Part shown: piece by piece, positions 46,066 through 54,274 of the stretch
How positions within the stretch are numbered: the stretch's first letter is position 1
Layout: each line of letters starts with the position of its first letter
Assembly (NCBI GenBank): GCA_016182795.1
Contig: JACPFW010000015.1
Location: 248,001 to 312,000, forward strand
Source: Gemmatimonadota bacterium
GTDB lineage: Bacteria; Gemmatimonadota; Gemmatimonadetes; Gemmatimonadales; Gemmatimonadaceae
Length of the DNA stretch: 64,000 nucleotides
Reading direction: 5' to 3'
Translations under genes and position numbers: made by a program
The notes under the pieces: generated by a model
The model's database searches: none
The model's input: only the letters and a program-made list of their open reading frames with translations
What the model was told of the DNA's origin: nothing

Positions 46066-46099
46066 GAGGGCAGAAGGTCGAAGGAGAAGGTAGATGCCA

Positions 46100-47776
46100 C
46101 TACTGGCGGCAGGGTGCGTTGGGAGAAGCCGGCTTCGGCTTATCTACCACCAGACGCTTGTCGGCGTTCCCCACCGACAGCGCGACGTCATGCACGAACT
46201 GCGCCACCGACGCCATGTGCGGATAGTCGATGTACTCCGCCTCGTCGGTCACCTGATGATAATCGGCGTGCAATCCCGTCGTAAAGAACGCCACCGGGAT
46301 TCCATAACGCGCATAGCTCGCGTGGTCCGAGCGGCAGTAGATGTTCTCCGGATGCCCGGGCGCGTCGAAGGTGTAGTCGAAGGTGAACGGCAGTTTCCGC
46401 ATCTTGTTGACGGTCTCGACGAGATCGCCGAGTTCCGTGGAGAGACGGCGCGTGCCGACGAGCTGCAGGTAAGTTGGACCGCCGCCCTTGAGATCGCTGG
46501 CCGCGCCGCGTCCCACCATGTCGAGGTTGAGCTGCGCGACAATCGAATCGCGAGGCACCGTCGGATGCTTGGTGTACCAGTCCGAGCCCACGAGGCCAAT
46601 CTCCTCGCCCATGTGCCAGACGAACAGCATCGACCGACGCGGCTTGACCTTTGCCGTCGCCATCGCCTCGGCGATCTCGGCCACCGAGACTGAGCCCGAA
46701 CCGTCGTCGTCGGCGCCGTTGGAAATCGAATCCGCGCGCGGGCGGCGAATGACGCGAATGGAATCGACATTCACCTTGATGGCCGCAAGCTGGGCCGCTG
46801 TTGGCTGCTTGCCCTGCTCCAGCCCCGCTTTGATGCGCTCAACCTCAATGTTGTACGCGCGCAGGGAGTCGTGATCCACCATACTGTGCTGGATGCCAAC
46901 GTGATCGCTGTGCGCGCCAATGGCGACGTACTGGTGCTTGAGCACGGGATCGCTTCCCTCGAGCACCGCCACCACGTTGCGCGACGACGTCGGCGTGTCC
47001 TGCAGCGCCACCTTGCCCGTGTAGCGACCGGTGACCGTTCCCCACTTGGCCGACGCGAGCGGGCCACCCGCCAGCGCTTCGACCATCGCGTCCGAAGCAA
47101 TGATCGCCGGCGGCATCATCATCTGCGGCCCGGCCGGAGGCGGCGTCACCATCTCCGGCTGGATGAGGTACCCGCGCACCGCCGATGGCGCGTGGTCGAG
47201 GAGTGGCAGCACCAAGGCCACCGCGCCGCCCACGGGCTTGGTGAGCGCCGAGGTGAACTGCGCCTGGAGCCCCTTGTCCATCATCGCTGGCGTGTAACCG
47301 AAGACCACCACCTTCCCCTTGGTCTGGTCCGCGGTGAGATGCACCGACGTGTCGCCGATCAGGCCACCGAAGACCACCTCGGCGCCGTCGAATGGCCGCG
47401 TGCCCCACTGGGCGAAGACGCCGTAGTCCTTCTGGTAGGAGAACGTCCTATCACCCACGACAACCGGCGACGTGACCCACGCGCGGCGCAGCAGCGGCAC
47501 ATTCTGGAAGTAGGTGCCGCTGTCCCCCATCGGCGTGAGGCCGATCTGCTTGGCCCAGCCGGCGAGAATGTCGGTCGCCTTGTCGTGGTACGGCGTGCCA
47601 GCGGCGCGCCCGCCCATTGAATCGTCGGCGTACACGTAGAGCCGCGACATCAGATCTTCGGCCGTGATGGCCGGCCGCGTGGGTTTGGCCTGGCGCTTGA
47701 CGGGGAGCTGCTGGGCTACGGCGGAGCCGGCCGCGAGAGCGAGCGAGAGGATCGCGGCAGGAGTAAAGACGCGCAT
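46100..47776 (-). CDS. Secreted M28-family zinc metallopeptidase with PA domain insertion
   Basis: 558 residues from ATG 47776, giving a signal peptide (VFTPAAILSLALAAGSAVAQ). Residues about 110-260 resemble the PA (protease-associated) domain commonly inserted in these enzymes. The M28 catalytic core carries all zinc ligands: GAHSDHVG (His, Asp), NGADDDGSGS (bridging Asp), HMGEEIGLVGS (catalytic and ligand Glu), LNLDMVG (Asp) and HADYHQVTD (His). M28 peptidases remove N-terminal amino acids or dipeptides and use two zinc ions. Expected in the periplasm or outside. Two short Lys/Gln-rich inserts lie between the His and bridging-Asp motifs. Confidence 0.93.
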   Translation of the reverse strand: MRVFTPAAILSLALAAGSAVAQQLPVKRQAKPTRPAITAEDLMSRLYVYADDSMGGRAAGTPYHDKATDILAGWAKQIGLTPMGDSGTYFQNVPLLRRAWVTSPVVVGDRTFSYQKDYGVFAQWGTRPFDGAEVVFGGLIGDTSVHLTADQTKGKVVVFGYTPAMMDKGLQAQFTSALTKPVGGAVALVLPLLDHAPSAVRGYLIQPEMVTPPPAGPQMMMPPAIIASDAMVEALAGGPLASAKWGTVTGRYTGKVALQDTPTSSRNVVAVLEGSDPVLKHQYVAIGAHSDHVGIQHSMVDHDSLRAYNIEVERIKAGLEQGKQPTAAQLAAIKVNVDSIRVIRRPRADSISNGADDDGSGSVSVAEIAEAMATAKVKPRRSMLFVWHMGEEIGLVGSDWYTKHPTVPRDSIVAQLNLDMVGRGAASDLKGGGPTYLQLVGTRRLSTELGDLVETVNKMRKLPFTFDYTFDAPGHPENIYCRSDHASYARYGIPVAFFTTGLHADYHQVTDEAEYIDYPHMASVAQFVHDVALSVGNADKRLVVDKPKPASPNAPCRQ

Positions 47777-47835
47777 CGGGGAGGGAGTCGGAGGAACGGT
47801 TGAGGGAGGCGCGGTGCTGCGCCTGACCTCCAAGA

Positions 47836-47841
47836 ATATTA
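47836..47841 (-). promoter_or_regulatory. Candidate -10 element for the M28 peptidase gene
   Basis: On the minus strand TAATAT is preceded by TG one base upstream (extended -10 form TGTAATAT). Transcription would begin about 50 bases before the ATG at 47776. No good -35 hexamer is seen. The gap to the divergent Spy-like gene is 238 bp. Confidence 0.35.
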
Positions 47842-48014
47842 CAGACGTTGGGTAGATGAAGTTTCACACCGACGGTGGGAACCCCCTCCGCGCCTCTGTG
47901 TACAGGTCAACGAGATGCGGGCGTCCTCAGTCCCCCTAACACTCTGGCCTCGGCCGGCGTACTCAAGATCGGCTCCCCGGCGATCGGCGCGGGGCAACAC
48001 CACTCGGAGGAAGC

Positions 48015-48395
48015 ATGAAGGTGATTCGGTTTCTAGCCGCAGCCGCGATTGTGCTGACGGCATCGACTGCGATGGCGCAGGGCGGACCCCCGGGCGGTGG
48101 CCAGGGCGGCGCCCAGCGGGCGATGGAAGCGATGATGCAGGGCATCACGCTGACCGACGCCCAGAAGGCGAAGGTGGATTCTATCTTCACGGCCTCGCGC
48201 GAAGAGAGCATGAAGATGCGCCAGGAGGCGCAGGCCGCCGGCGGCCCGCCGAGCGAAGAGATGCGCGCCAAGTTCATGGCCGTCACCACCAAGCGGAACG
48301 AGGCCATCAAGGCGGTGCTGACGCCTGAGCAGCAGGCCGTGTTCACGAAGAACCTCGAGAACATGCCGCGCCCCGGACAGCGTCCGCCGCGCTAA
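48015..48395 (+). CDS. Spy/CpxP-like periplasmic protein
   Basis: 126 residues from ATG 48015, preceded by CGGAGGAAGC. The signal peptide ends TASTAMAQ. The mature protein is small and helical, with a Gly/Pro-rich start (GGPPGGGQGG), then GITLTDAQKAKVDSIF and, later, LTPEQQAVFTKN. These are the two LTxxQ motifs of the Spy/CpxP family, whose best-studied member is a periplasmic chaperone that protects against envelope stress. Sizes and helices fit. No sensor pair is adjacent. A strong hairpin terminator follows, so it is a single-gene unit. Confidence 0.83.
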   Translation: MKVIRFLAAAAIVLTASTAMAQGGPPGGGQGGAQRAMEAMMQGITLTDAQKAKVDSIFTASREESMKMRQEAQAAGGPPSEEMRAKFMAVTTKRNEAIKAVLTPEQQAVFTKNLENMPRPGQRPPR

Positions 48396-48417
48396 CGGAT
48401 TCAGCCGTAACAAGAAT

Positions 48418-48444
48418 GCGGGCCACGGAGTCTCCGTGGCCCGC
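48418..48444. terminator. Terminator hairpin after the Spy-like gene
   Basis: GCGGGCCACGGA and TCCGTGGCCCGC form a perfect 12-bp stem around a GTC loop, followed by GTTCATT. It lies between the convergent Spy-like and SDR genes and can act in both directions. Confidence 0.8.
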
Positions 48445-48482
48445 GTTCATTATCCCCTGCACCACACCCTGCCCCTTCCCCT

Positions 48483-49265
48483 TCACCTGCCGTTGCGCAT
48501 CGCCCTCTCAGCCATCCTGTCCACCAGGCCGGGGAGGAGCAGCTTGAGCATCATCCCCAGTCTCGCTCGCCCCGTCATCACCAGTTCACGGTCGCGACGT
48601 GCCGCCGCGCCGAGCAGCTGCCGAGTGCACTCGGCGACCGGCATCATTGCCGCCTCGTCCACCGGGCTTCGCCCCCGGAGTTCGCCATTGACACCGAGAT
48701 TGCGGGCCCGCGATCCCGTGACACCAGTGCCGCGCAGCTCGATGCGCAGCGAGTCGAAGAAACCGTGCAGCGCTGCCTTCGCCGCCGCATAGCCAGATCG
48801 CATCGGCACGCCCGTCTTGCCGGCGAGGCTCGACACCACCACGAGTCGTCCGCGCGAGGCCCGCAACCGCGGCAACGCGGCGAGTGAGCAGTAGACCGCG
48901 CCGAGGTAGTTCACGCGCACCAATCGCTCAAAGACGCTCCAGTCGGTGACGTCTTCGGCGCGCGCCCACATGGCCTGCCCGGCGTTGCAGATGAGCGTAT
49001 CGATCTGCCCGAACCGCGCGACGGCGCGGTCGACGAGTGTTCGGCACTCCGCCTCGATCGTTACGTCGGCAACAACAATTTCTACCTCGGCGCCCGCGAC
49101 CCGGCACTCCGCCGCCACGCTCGACAGCCGCTCGGCGTCGCGCGCGCTCAACACGAGCCGTGCGCCGTAGCCGGCCAGCGCACGCGCCGTTTCGGCGCCG
49201 ATGCCCAGCGACGCGCCGGTGACCACCACCACCTGACCGCGCCACGACTGCACGCGCGCGCTCAC
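48483..49265 (-). CDS. SDR-family short-chain dehydrogenase/reductase
   Basis: 260 residues. The NAD(P)-binding motif is TGASLGIGAETA near the N-terminus; NAGQA follows in the fourth strand, and the active site reads VVVSSLAGKTGVPMRSGYAAAKAAL with Ser, Tyr and Lys in the classical spacing. The C-terminal part is hydrophobic and basic (MMLKLLLPGLVDRMAERAMRNGR), as in DhrB/YqjQ-like SDRs that may associate with membranes. Reaction: oxidation or reduction of an alcohol or ketone, with unknown substrate. It is co-transcribed with the RidA-like gene, whose stop overlaps its start (ATGA). Confidence 0.9.
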   Translation of the reverse strand: MSARVQSWRGQVVVVTGASLGIGAETARALAGYGARLVLSARDAERLSSVAAECRVAGAEVEIVVADVTIEAECRTLVDRAVARFGQIDTLICNAGQAMWARAEDVTDWSVFERLVRVNYLGAVYCSLAALPRLRASRGRLVVVSSLAGKTGVPMRSGYAAAKAALHGFFDSLRIELRGTGVTGSRARNLGVNGELRGRSPVDEAAMMPVAECTRQLLGAAARRDRELVMTGRARLGMMLKLLLPGLVDRMAERAMRNGR

Positions 49266-49642
49266 TCGCCGACGGCGGCAATCACCTGCACTTCCACATG
49301 GTAGCCGTAGTGCAGCGCGTTGACCGGCACTACCGCGCGCGCAGGTTTGTGATCGCCCATGAGCGTCTTGTACGCCGCGTTGAATCGCCCCCAGAGCTCC
49401 ATGTCGGAGATGTACACCGTGACCTGGAGCATGCGTGAGAGATCGCTGCCGGCCGCCTGCAGGACGCCCTGGATGTTGGCGAAGACCTGCTTGGTCTGCT
49501 CCTCAATGCTCCCCACGTGGTGCTCCTTCTGGCCCGGGACGATGGGCAGCTGGCCGGCGACATACACACAGCCATTGTGAACGATCGCCTGGGAGTAGTG
49601 ACCGGCGGGGGTGGGGGCTTCTGACGTGGAGATGGGGTGCAT
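49262..49642 (-). CDS. RidA-family deaminase
   Basis: 126 residues. RidA proteins hydrolyse reactive enamine and imine intermediates formed by PLP enzymes such as threonine dehydratase, preventing damage. Motifs are typical: APTPAGHYSQAIVHNGCVYVAGQLPIVPG at the N-terminus, EEQTKQVFANIQGVLQAAGSDL in the middle, and the catalytic Arg in KPARAVVPVNALHYGYHVEVQVIAA near the C-terminus. The normal length is about 128, and it forms trimers. It overlaps the SDR gene by four bases. The repeat region at 49656-49827 lies just upstream of its start. Confidence 0.93.
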   Translation of the reverse strand: MHPISTSEAPTPAGHYSQAIVHNGCVYVAGQLPIVPGQKEHHVGSIEEQTKQVFANIQGVLQAAGSDLSRMLQVTVYISDMELWGRFNAAYKTLMGDHKPARAVVPVNALHYGYHVEVQVIAAVGE

Positions 49643-49655
49643 GGGTGGGGAGAGG

Positions 49656-49827
49656 GATGGCGGATTTCAGATGGCAGATGGCGGATGGCGGATGGCAGAT
49701 GTGAAGCGTGGGCGCCGACTGTAGCTTACAGCATGGGTGGGTCGGATGCCTCTCACGTAGCGTGTCTGCCATCCGCCATCTGCCATCCGACATCCGCCAT
49801 CTGCGTCAAGCCATCCGCCATCTGTCC
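49656..49827. repeat. Long GATGGCGGATGGCAGA / CCATCCGCCATCTGCC inverted repeat
   Basis: Direct units of GATGGC(G/A)GAT fill 49656-49703, and inverted units of CCATCCGCCATCTG fill 49764-49827, so the two arms can pair over some 45 bp with a 60-bp loop. It lies in the gap between divergent genes (RidA-like and bshB1) and must contain their promoters. It is the largest member of the family that also occurs at 19268 and 39273. Confidence 0.8.
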
Positions 49828-49842
49828 GCCCGACTCCAATCC

Positions 49843-50562
49843 ATGCCCAACGTCGATATCCTCGCCTTCGCCCCGCATCCAGACGACGCCGAGCTGCTGT
49901 GCGGCGGAACGCTCGCCAAGCTTGCGCGCGAAGGACGGCGTACGGCGATTGTCGACCTGACGCGTGGCGAAATGGGGACGCGGGGCTCGGTGGAGATTCG
50001 GGCAGCCGAAGCCGCGCAGGCCGCGCAGGTGCTCGGCCTCGCCGTGCGCGAGAACCTCGGCCTTCCGGATTCCGGGCTCGAGAACACACCCGCAAACCGT
50101 ACGCTGATCGCCAAGGTGATCCGGCGACTGCGTCCGCAGGTGGTGATCGCGCCGGCGCCAAAGGGACGGCATCCCGACCACCGCATTGCCGCCGAAATGA
50201 TTCGCGACGGCTGTTTTCTCGCCGGGGTGCGCAAGACCGACCCCGCGAGCGAGCCGCACCGCCCGCGCAAGCTGCTGCATGCCATCGCGTATCGCGAAGA
50301 CCATCAGAAGCCGACCTTCGTTGTCGACATTTCGGCCGATTTCGAGACCAAACTGCGGGCCGTCGCCTGCTATGCGTCGCAGTTCGAGGGAGTCATTCAG
50401 GCCGGAGAGGTGTATCCCAATGGAGAGCCGCTCGCCGACATCATCCGTCACCAGTCGGCGCATTACGGGTCACTCATTCGCTGCGCGTATGGCGAGCCGT
50501 TCTGGACGCAGGAAACGATGCGAGTCGATGATGTGATGGCGCTAGAAGCTGAAAGCTTCTAG
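49843..50562 (+). CDS. bshB1: BshB1-type N-acetylglucosaminyl malate deacetylase (bacillithiol synthesis)
   Basis: 239 residues from ATG 49843, chosen because the frame upstream only reads through the repeat. It belongs to the LmbE-like zinc deacetylases: FAPHPDDAELLCGG carries two zinc ligands, GRHPDHRIA carries the third, and the middle reads LTRGEMGTRGS. BshB1 removes the acetyl group of N-acetylglucosaminyl malate to give the glucosamine-malate precursor of the thiol bacillithiol. LmbE relatives act on other N-acetyl sugars, but the fit in length and in YREDHQKPTFVVDIS favours BshB1. The other synthesis genes (bshA, bshC) are not in the window. Confidence 0.86.
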   Translation: MPNVDILAFAPHPDDAELLCGGTLAKLAREGRRTAIVDLTRGEMGTRGSVEIRAAEAAQAAQVLGLAVRENLGLPDSGLENTPANRTLIAKVIRRLRPQVVIAPAPKGRHPDHRIAAEMIRDGCFLAGVRKTDPASEPHRPRKLLHAIAYREDHQKPTFVVDISADFETKLRAVACYASQFEGVIQAGEVYPNGEPLADIIRHQSAHYGSLIRCAYGEPFWTQETMRVDDVMALEAESF

Positions 50563-50594
50563 CGCAGAGAAACAACAGAGAGACAACAGATCCT

Positions 50595-51242
50595 ATGGCT
50601 GGGATGACGCTCATCGACATTTCCGCGACGCTGCAACCGGGCACTCCCGAGTGGCCGGGGGACACGCCGTTTTCGTGCGGCTGGACGTGGCGCATGTCGA
50701 ACGGAGAGAGCGTCAACCTCTCGGCCATCACCACCAGCCCACACGTGGGGACGCACGCGGACGCGCCGCTCCATGTGCGCGACGGGGCGGCGGCGAGCGA
50801 TGCCCTGCCCCTCGACGCGTTCATCGGCGAGGCCGTCGTGCTCGATGTCACCGCCCTGCACGGCGAGCTGGATCGTGGGACGCTGCGCGCCGCGGGTCTC
50901 ACGGCCACTCCGACGCGGCTCCTGCTCAAGACCGGGCGGTCCAGTGCGTCGGGCGCGTTTCCGGAGGGTTGGCCGGCCCTCACGCCGGAGTGCGCCGCCG
51001 CGCTCGTCGCCGATGGCCTGCGCCTGCTCGGCGTTGACTGCCCGAGCGTCGACCTGCGCGAGTCCACGACGCTGGCCGTGCACCATGCCCTGTTCGACGG
51101 CGGCGCCTACAACCTCGAGAATCTCGACCTTTCCATTCCCGCCGCGGGGCCGTACCATCTGATGGCCGCGCCGATCAAGCTGGGCGCGCTGGATGCCGCG
51201 CCGGTGCGGGCGGTCCTGCATCACCTTCCCTCCGTCACTTGA
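50595..51242 (+). CDS. kynB: Kynurenine formamidase (KynB-type cyclase family)
   Basis: 215 residues. The zinc motif HVGTHADAPLHV and EWPGD near the N-terminus define the KynB/cyclase family, which hydrolyses N-formylkynurenine to kynurenine and formate in aerobic tryptophan breakdown. The second half ends in DGGAYNLENLDLSIPAAGPYHLMAAPIKLGALDAAPVRAVLH, very like KynB. No tryptophan dioxygenase or kynureninase is near. It follows bshB1 by 32 bp in the same direction, and the exported-protein gene follows 11 bp after its stop. An alternative start at the Met in MTLIDISATLQPG would remove three residues. Confidence 0.87.
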   Translation: MAGMTLIDISATLQPGTPEWPGDTPFSCGWTWRMSNGESVNLSAITTSPHVGTHADAPLHVRDGAAASDALPLDAFIGEAVVLDVTALHGELDRGTLRAAGLTATPTRLLLKTGRSSASGAFPEGWPALTPECAAALVADGLRLLGVDCPSVDLRESTTLAVHHALFDGGAYNLENLDLSIPAAGPYHLMAAPIKLGALDAAPVRAVLHHLPSVT

Positions 51243-51253
51243 CACCAATTGCC

Positions 51254-51787
51254 ATGACTCATTCTCGCACGCTGCTTCGCACCCTCGCCCTCGCCACGGC
51301 GGCGGTGGCGCTCATTCTGGTGGCCCGTCCCAGCTTCAGTCATCCCGCCCCGCAGGGCGGCGCGGTCGTGCAGGTCCGCGACTTCGAGAAGGCGTCCACC
51401 GTGGACATCGTCGCGTGGAATGCGGCGGAACCGCAGTTCGGCATTCGCACCTGGGTGCGCCGCAACGGCCAGGCCGACCGCTATCACTACCTGTGGGTCA
51501 ACGCCGACTACCCGGCGATTCGCGACGCCGGCACCGCGCAGGGACTCAACCGCCCGCTGCAGGTCACGTCGATGCGCGATGACCAGAATTGCGTGAACAA
51601 CCAGTGCACGCCAACCGCCGTCGTGCGCGCGCGGCTTTCTGACGACGCGCTGCGCAAGGCGAAGGAAGACGTGCCGGTGAAGTTCATCACCAACAGCGGC
51701 GCCGAGATCATCTTTACCGCGCGCCGCGCCCTGCTTGACGCCTATCTCGCCCGCGTGGATTCGGTGAAAGGCGCGCTGAAGAAGTAG
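51254..51787 (+). CDS. Exported protein of unknown function
   Basis: 177 residues from ATG 51254; a TTG overlapping the kynB stop is less likely. A signal peptide (LLRTLALATAAVALILVARPSFSHP) directs export. The mature part contains EPQFGIRTWVRRNGQADRYHYLWVNADYPAIRDAG, then a small Cys loop (DDQNCVNNQCTP, two Cys six residues apart, a likely disulfide), then a C-terminal helix with Lys and Asp (ALRKAKEDVPVKFI, ARVDSVKGALKK). I recognise no family. It is the last gene of the bshB1-kynB group and is followed by a perfect terminator hairpin. Confidence 0.7.
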   Translation: MTHSRTLLRTLALATAAVALILVARPSFSHPAPQGGAVVQVRDFEKASTVDIVAWNAAEPQFGIRTWVRRNGQADRYHYLWVNADYPAIRDAGTAQGLNRPLQVTSMRDDQNCVNNQCTPTAVVRARLSDDALRKAKEDVPVKFITNSGAEIIFTARRALLDAYLARVDSVKGALKK

Positions 51788-51836
51788 CCGCTTACCAGAC
51801 CGCGCACGCGGGGCGCGGGAAAGCCGGCCATACGAA

Positions 51837-51873
51837 AACGCGGGTTGCGCGCTCCGAGCGCGCAACCCGCGTT
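51837..51873. terminator. Perfect 17-bp terminator hairpin between convergent genes
   Basis: AACGCGGGTTGCGCGCT (51837-51853) pairs without mismatch with AGCGCGCAACCCGCGTT (51857-51873) around a CCG loop. Read on the minus strand it ends in TTTT, so it is a good terminator for the kinase, whose stop codon lies inside the stem. It also serves the plus-strand gene. Confidence 0.85.
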
Positions 51874-53737
51874 ATCGTGCCAGGAACCGCTCGACGTCGC
51901 CCCGGGCTTCAAGCAGTCGGCGCACTTCCTGGGCGACGTCGCCAGCCAGGCCAACCTGCGTAGTGACGCCATCCACCGACACGGCGCCCGCGTGCAGCCG
52001 CAGCAGGTCGAGCCGCAGGCGTTCGAGCGTCGACACCACCTCGCGATGGCGCTCGCCAAGCTCGTCGCGCATGGCGCGCACATCGGCGTACTCCTGCCCG
52101 GTGGCGACATCGCCGGCGTCGTCCAGCGCCTTCTGCAGCCGCTGGTGCTGCTCCCTGAGCAGTTCAGCGTCGCGTTGCAGCGACCCAATGATGCGCGGCA
52201 CGTCGCCCAGCGCGCGCCGCGTGTCGCGAGGGAGCGACGCAAACAGTTCCGTCGCCGCCATCCCGATGGCGAGTTCCGTGGCCCGATGCGTGGTGGCCGC
52301 GCCATGAGCGGGGCGCCCGCCAAGTCGTCGTGCCAGCGCAAAGACGCCGCGTCCGATCTTGCCGAGCCAGATCTTCGCCCACCCTTCCGACGCGGCGTAC
52401 GGACGGCGGCTTCGCAAGGCTAACCGCACCACCATGCCGCCAAAGACGCCGACACCCAGCAACGGCCCCGCCCACGACTGAATCCACAGGGCCGCGGTGG
52501 GGAACGCGACCCGCACCGTGGTAAGGGCGACCAAGCCGACGAGGCTCGCCACGGCCACGCTCGTGGCCGCGCGCTCGACACCGCGCGCCTCGCGCAGTCC
52601 CGTGGCGTGAAACTCCTCGCGCAGTTGCTCAATGTCGTGCTCAAACGCAACGCGCAGGTCGGCGTGCTCGTACCCTCGCCGCAGCAGCTTGCGCGCCGCC
52701 CAGACCATCGCCGCCACCGGGGTCAGGGCCAGCGCCGCCGTGGTGGCGACGGCGGCAAGCACGCCGGCGGCGAACCCGATCGAGACGAGCCCCATTAACC
52801 CGAAGTAGCCGACCAACAGTACGCCGCCCGAACTGAGCACGCGTCCGTCGCGCTTCACGAATGCCCGGAGCGCGGCCGGCACCTCGCGCCGCTCTTCGAC
52901 GGCGGCACCGAGCTGCTCGGCAAGCGCCAGCGCGCTCTGCGGGCGGTCGCTGGGCGCCTTGGTGAGGCACTTCTCAATGAGATGCGCCAACCGGCGCGGC
53001 ACGCGCGCGCCGTCGGCCGTGACGGCCGGGGCCGGGGTCGCTACCTGATGCGCCAGCACGTCCACCGCCCGGTCGCCCGCAAACGGCGGACGCCCCGTGC
53101 AGACAAAGAACGCCATGGCGCCGAGCGCGTAGATGTCGGACCGCGCATCGACCGCGTGGCCAAGCGCCTGCTCGGGACTCATGTACTCCGGCGTGCCGGT
53201 CACCGGCCCGTCGTCGTCGCTGCCGATCGCGGCCGCGATGCCAAAATCGGTCACCAGCGCGCGTCCGGTGCCGTTCTCGAGGAGAATGTTCTCCGGCTTC
53301 ACATCGCGATGCACCACGCCCTGCGCGTGCGCATGCCCCAGGGCCCACGCCACTTCGCGCAGAATGCGCGTCGCCTCGTGCGGCGGAAGCGGTCCGCGCG
53401 TCCGCACCCGCTCACCGAGCGTTTCGCCGTTCACGTACGACATCACGTAGAACACGAACGGACCGGCCTCGTCGACCGCGTGGATGGGCACGATGTTGGG
53501 GTGCGACAACTTGGCGGCCAGGCGCGCCTCGCGCACGAAGCGTTCGCGCACCTCCTCGTCGTACCCGCGTTCGGGCGGCAGCACCTTGATGGCCACCGAG
53601 CGGTCGAGCTGCACGTCGCGCGCGAGGTACACCACGCCCATGCCGCCGCGCCCCAACTCGTGGTCGAGCGAGTAGCGCCCGGCCAGCGCGAGCTGCAACT
53701 CAACAAACAGCGCGTCGAACGGAGCGGTTCTGGACAT
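51872..53737 (-). CDS. Membrane-anchored PknB-like Ser/Thr protein kinase
   Basis: 621 residues from ATG 53737. The kinase domain fills about 22-285 with all motifs: GRGGMGVVY (29-37), Lys51, HRDVKPEN (143-150), DFG (164-166) and the APE-equivalent SPEQ. Two hydrophobic blocks follow (about 303-350, and a second near 390-450), so the C-terminal half is membrane-associated. After that come a predicted coiled coil and an Asp/Glu/Arg-rich tail (about 500-621). Unlike classic PknB there are no PASTA repeats. The stop overlaps the terminator stem. It stands alone, with no phosphatase or FHA protein near. Confidence 0.9.
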   Translation of the reverse strand: MSRTAPFDALFVELQLALAGRYSLDHELGRGGMGVVYLARDVQLDRSVAIKVLPPERGYDEEVRERFVREARLAAKLSHPNIVPIHAVDEAGPFVFYVMSYVNGETLGERVRTRGPLPPHEATRILREVAWALGHAHAQGVVHRDVKPENILLENGTGRALVTDFGIAAAIGSDDDGPVTGTPEYMSPEQALGHAVDARSDIYALGAMAFFVCTGRPPFAGDRAVDVLAHQVATPAPAVTADGARVPRRLAHLIEKCLTKAPSDRPQSALALAEQLGAAVEERREVPAALRAFVKRDGRVLSSGGVLLVGYFGLMGLVSIGFAAGVLAAVATTAALALTPVAAMVWAARKLLRRGYEHADLRVAFEHDIEQLREEFHATGLREARGVERAATSVAVASLVGLVALTTVRVAFPTAALWIQSWAGPLLGVGVFGGMVVRLALRSRRPYAASEGWAKIWLGKIGRGVFALARRLGGRPAHGAATTHRATELAIGMAATELFASLPRDTRRALGDVPRIIGSLQRDAELLREQHQRLQKALDDAGDVATGQEYADVRAMRDELGERHREVVSTLERLRLDLLRLHAGAVSVDGVTTQVGLAGDVAQEVRRLLEARGDVERFLAR

Positions 53738-53832
53738 GCGGAGTATTCTCACACGCGGGCGGCCCGCGCACCAGCCGCGCGTGTGCCAAGCGCGCCATTG
53801 CCCGTCGCACCCAGCGCGCGCATTCTCTTGGC

Positions 53833-54255
53833 ATGACCTCGCATACCCACTACCTCTGGTTCAACACCAAGCGCGCGCAGGAAATCATCGACATCACCGA
53901 TGAAGTCGCCGAGCAGGTGCGGCAGAGCGGCGTTCGCGAGGGCTTCGTTCTCGTCTCGGCGATGCACATCTCGGCGTCCGTCTTCGTCAATGACCACGAG
54001 TCGGGGCTCTGGCACGACATCCTGCACTGGCTCGAGCACACCATCGCGCCGTGGGATCCCCCGCGCTACCGCCACAATGACACCGGCGAGGAGAACGCCG
54101 CGGCGCATCTCCGCTCGCTGACCATCGGGCACGAGGTGATCGTCCCCATCACCGCCGGCGCGCTCGACCTCGGCCCGTGGCAGCGCGTCTTCTACGGCGA
54201 ATGGGACGGCCAGCGCAAGAAGCGGGTGGTCATCAAGGTGCTGGGCGAGCAGTAG
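53833..54255 (+). CDS. YjbQ-family protein (thiamine phosphate synthase-like activity)
   Basis: 140 residues with the UPF0047/YjbQ signature: GFVLVSAMHISASVFVND, ESGLWHDILHWLE, then NAAAHLRSLTIGHEVIVPITAGALDLGPWQRVFYGEWDGQRKKRVVIKVLGE at the C-terminus. The conserved His and Glu residues bind a metal in known structures. Some members show weak thiamine phosphate synthase activity, but the physiological role is unclear. The length is the usual one. It starts 95 bp upstream of the kinase start, in the opposite direction, and precedes the cysteine desulfurase by 19 bp. Confidence 0.92.
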   Translation: MTSHTHYLWFNTKRAQEIIDITDEVAEQVRQSGVREGFVLVSAMHISASVFVNDHESGLWHDILHWLEHTIAPWDPPRYRHNDTGEENAAAHLRSLTIGHEVIVPITAGALDLGPWQRVFYGEWDGQRKKRVVIKVLGEQ

Positions 54256-54274
54256 TCCCCGCTATATTTCGACC

